DNA from: Parasponia andersonii
Taxonomy: Eukaryota > Streptophyta > Magnoliopsida > Rosales > Cannabaceae
Direction: 5' to 3'
Assembly: GCA_002914805.1 (NCBI GenBank)
Contig: JXTB01000480.1
Location: 119,331-183,330, forward strand
DNA: 64,000 nt
Below are positions 62,516-64,000 of this stretch, in pieces. Under the pieces are notes generated by a model. It saw nothing but the letters and a program-made list of their open reading frames with translations. It had not been told where the DNA came from and did not search any database. Made by a program: the position numbers and the translations under genes. Position 1 is the first letter of the stretch. Every line of letters begins with the position of its first letter.

Positions 62516-62530
62516 GCCCCAATTCACCCA

Positions 62531-64000
62531 ATGGCGACAACTGGGTTCTCTCTTAAATCCACACCCAACGATGGTATATTCCTCAACTCTGCTATCCGTC
62601 CCAGAAAGCTCAGACCCGTATCAAGACTCGGACTCAGGATGGCCGTGGCTGCTCCGACGAGTTTTGGGTTCAAGAATTTGATGGAGACGATCATGGTGGA
62701 CGTCCACAGGGCTGAGAATAGGGCCTTAAATGTTCCTCTGATCGCGCCTTTCACGATCGCGACTTCTCGGCTGGAGAGGGTCGAGAATGTTGCGATTCGC
62801 ATCGAGTTGAGAAATGGGTGCGTTGGTTGGGGGGAAGCCCCAATTTTGCCATTCGTTACAGCCGAGGATCAGCCTACCGCCATGGCTACGGCCACCGAGG
62901 CCTGCGAGTTCTTGCGCCGGAGTCCGGAGATGACGCTCGCTTCGGCTTTAGGGGAGATTGGTGGGATTCTTCCAGGGCATGAGTTTGCTTCTGTGAGTAT
63001 TATTTAGCCATTTTTGTTGATAGAGCCTTTTTTTGTTTTTTTTTCAAATAAAAGTTTTTTGAATCTCTTTTGGATTAGGAATGCTTATTTGTTTCATGTC
63101 TAATTAACATAGCTTAAGACTCTTCGTTTTGTCAAATTTTATTGTCATATTCATTGATAATATTCAATTTTGCTTCTGCAAGTGTGATAAAATTTCTATA
63201 GCCGAGCTTTGCCAGAGTCTTACTGTTGTGCATGGTTCTTGTACGATGGGGTTTTTGGTGTTGTTTGGTTATTGTGATTTTGAGTCATCACCTATTGTTG
63301 ACTCTTTTTACTGCTCAATAATGCTTGTTTATTTTCTTGTCTAATACCCCAAGTTCTTTTTTTTTTTTTTTTTTCAAAAATAAAGTTGGAACTTTCAAAG
63401 TTTATGACAGGCATGGAATTCCTATACTATGACCTAAAATTTGACCGAAATTTTTGCTGCTTATCTTTTGTTGTTAACTTGTTTCTCATAATACTACAGT
63501 TCTTTTCTATATTTACACTCTGTTGGGTATTGAAGGTTAGAGCGGGAGTAGAAATGGCATTAATTGATGCAGTTGCTAGTGATATTGGCGTGCCTCTGTG
63601 GAGACTGTTTGGTGGAGTTTCAAATACCATAACCACTGATATAACGGTTGAGTTCTTGTTTGAGTAGTTATATCTGTATCCCTCTTTTTCTTGTTTGTGG
63701 GAGATTCACCCTGTGAAATTTATTTGCATGAATTCCTATCTATTTACAAAATTTTCTTTTGTAAGTATGATATATATAGAAGCACTACTATGAACTATGA
63801 AGGATGAAATTACAATCTTTTCCCACTGAAAATTCCTGTCAAACTACATTGTGCAGATTCCGATTGTTTCTCCTGCTGAAGCTGCTGCATTGGCATCAAA
63901 GTATCGCAAACAAGGGTTTGGAACTTTGAAGCTTAAGGTAGGAAAGAATCTGAATACAGATATGGAAGTTCTTCAGGCCATACGCGCAGTCCATCCTGAT
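62531..64000 (+). CDS. L-Ala-D/L-amino-acid epimerase, enolase superfamily (5' part)
   Basis: The predicted enzyme epimerises dipeptides such as L-Ala-Glu. Exons visible: 62531-62992, 63536-63646 and 63857 to the window edge, in phase, giving 239 residues so far. Residues 1-40 are Ser/Arg-rich with few acids (MATTGFSLKS, RPRKLRPVSRLGLRMAVA), a likely chloroplast transit peptide. From residue 51 the mandelate-racemase/muconate-lactonising N-terminal domain follows: PLIAPFTIATSRLERVENVA and GWGEAPILPFVTAED. The barrel starts with AGVEMALIDAVASDIGVPLW and reaches TLKLKVG, whose K216 and K218 are the KxK catalytic pair of this subgroup. The remaining metal-binding residues lie beyond the window. 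Assignment to dipeptide epimerase rather than another MLE-type enzyme rests on family resemblance. It is possibly the counterpart of Arabidopsis At3g18270. Confidence 0.88.

Overview
The window is nuclear DNA of a flowering plant, most likely a eudicot. It is AT-rich outside a few islands, its host genes have GT..AG introns, and it carries LTR retrotransposons of plant-specific lineages, MITEs and a plant-type nuclear tRNA gene. Nothing in it is prokaryotic. The species cannot be named from sequence alone.

Host genes, in order: a four-exon nuclear gene for mitochondrial ribosomal protein mS35 (16430-19509, +); a single-exon cysteine-rich protein of unknown function (20749-21174, +); a tRNA-Leu(CAG) gene (21888-21968, -); a 75-residue single-pass membrane protein with a Gly/Cys tail (25368-25595, -); a five-exon reticulon-like RTNLB gene (28978-30659, -); and the first three exons of an enolase-superfamily L-Ala-D/L-amino-acid epimerase (62531 to the window edge, +). 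From memory, this gene order resembles Arabidopsis At3g18240 to At3g18270, so the single-copy genes look like a conserved block spread apart by transposons.

Transposon layout: 1-2540 is a degenerate direct duplication. 3687-13294 is an old minus-strand Ty3/gypsy element with 2.6-kb LTRs, a tRNA-iMet primer site and no recognisable coding core. Small DNA elements lie between the genes: Tourist-like MITEs at 22100 and 28463, a long foldback at 23145-23883, a Mutator-like MITE with a 9-bp target duplication at 31033, a hairpin element running into a gap at 32080, and a further MITE at 34025. From 34.9 to 52.4 kb there is a nest: a Ty1/copia fossil, split by a solo LTR and a TRIM, the solo LTR itself split by a Ty3/gypsy Tat-lineage element (35884-48263, target duplication ATACT). 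The Tat element has gag, pol with a second (archaeal-type) RNase H, and an antisense gene region between pol and its 3' LTR. From 54.5 to 61.9 kb a second, GC-richer element has a gene of the same general design as that antisense gene but no recognisable pol.

Assembly cautions: N runs at 32815-32938 and 43331-43620, and single Ns at 31182 and 40337. The 1,376 bp before the N at 40337 are repeated almost exactly after it, most simply an unmerged contig overlap. The most interesting points are the antisense gene region bracketed by two near-identical polypurine tracts, the second element that seems to carry only that kind of gene, and the two small unknown host proteins.
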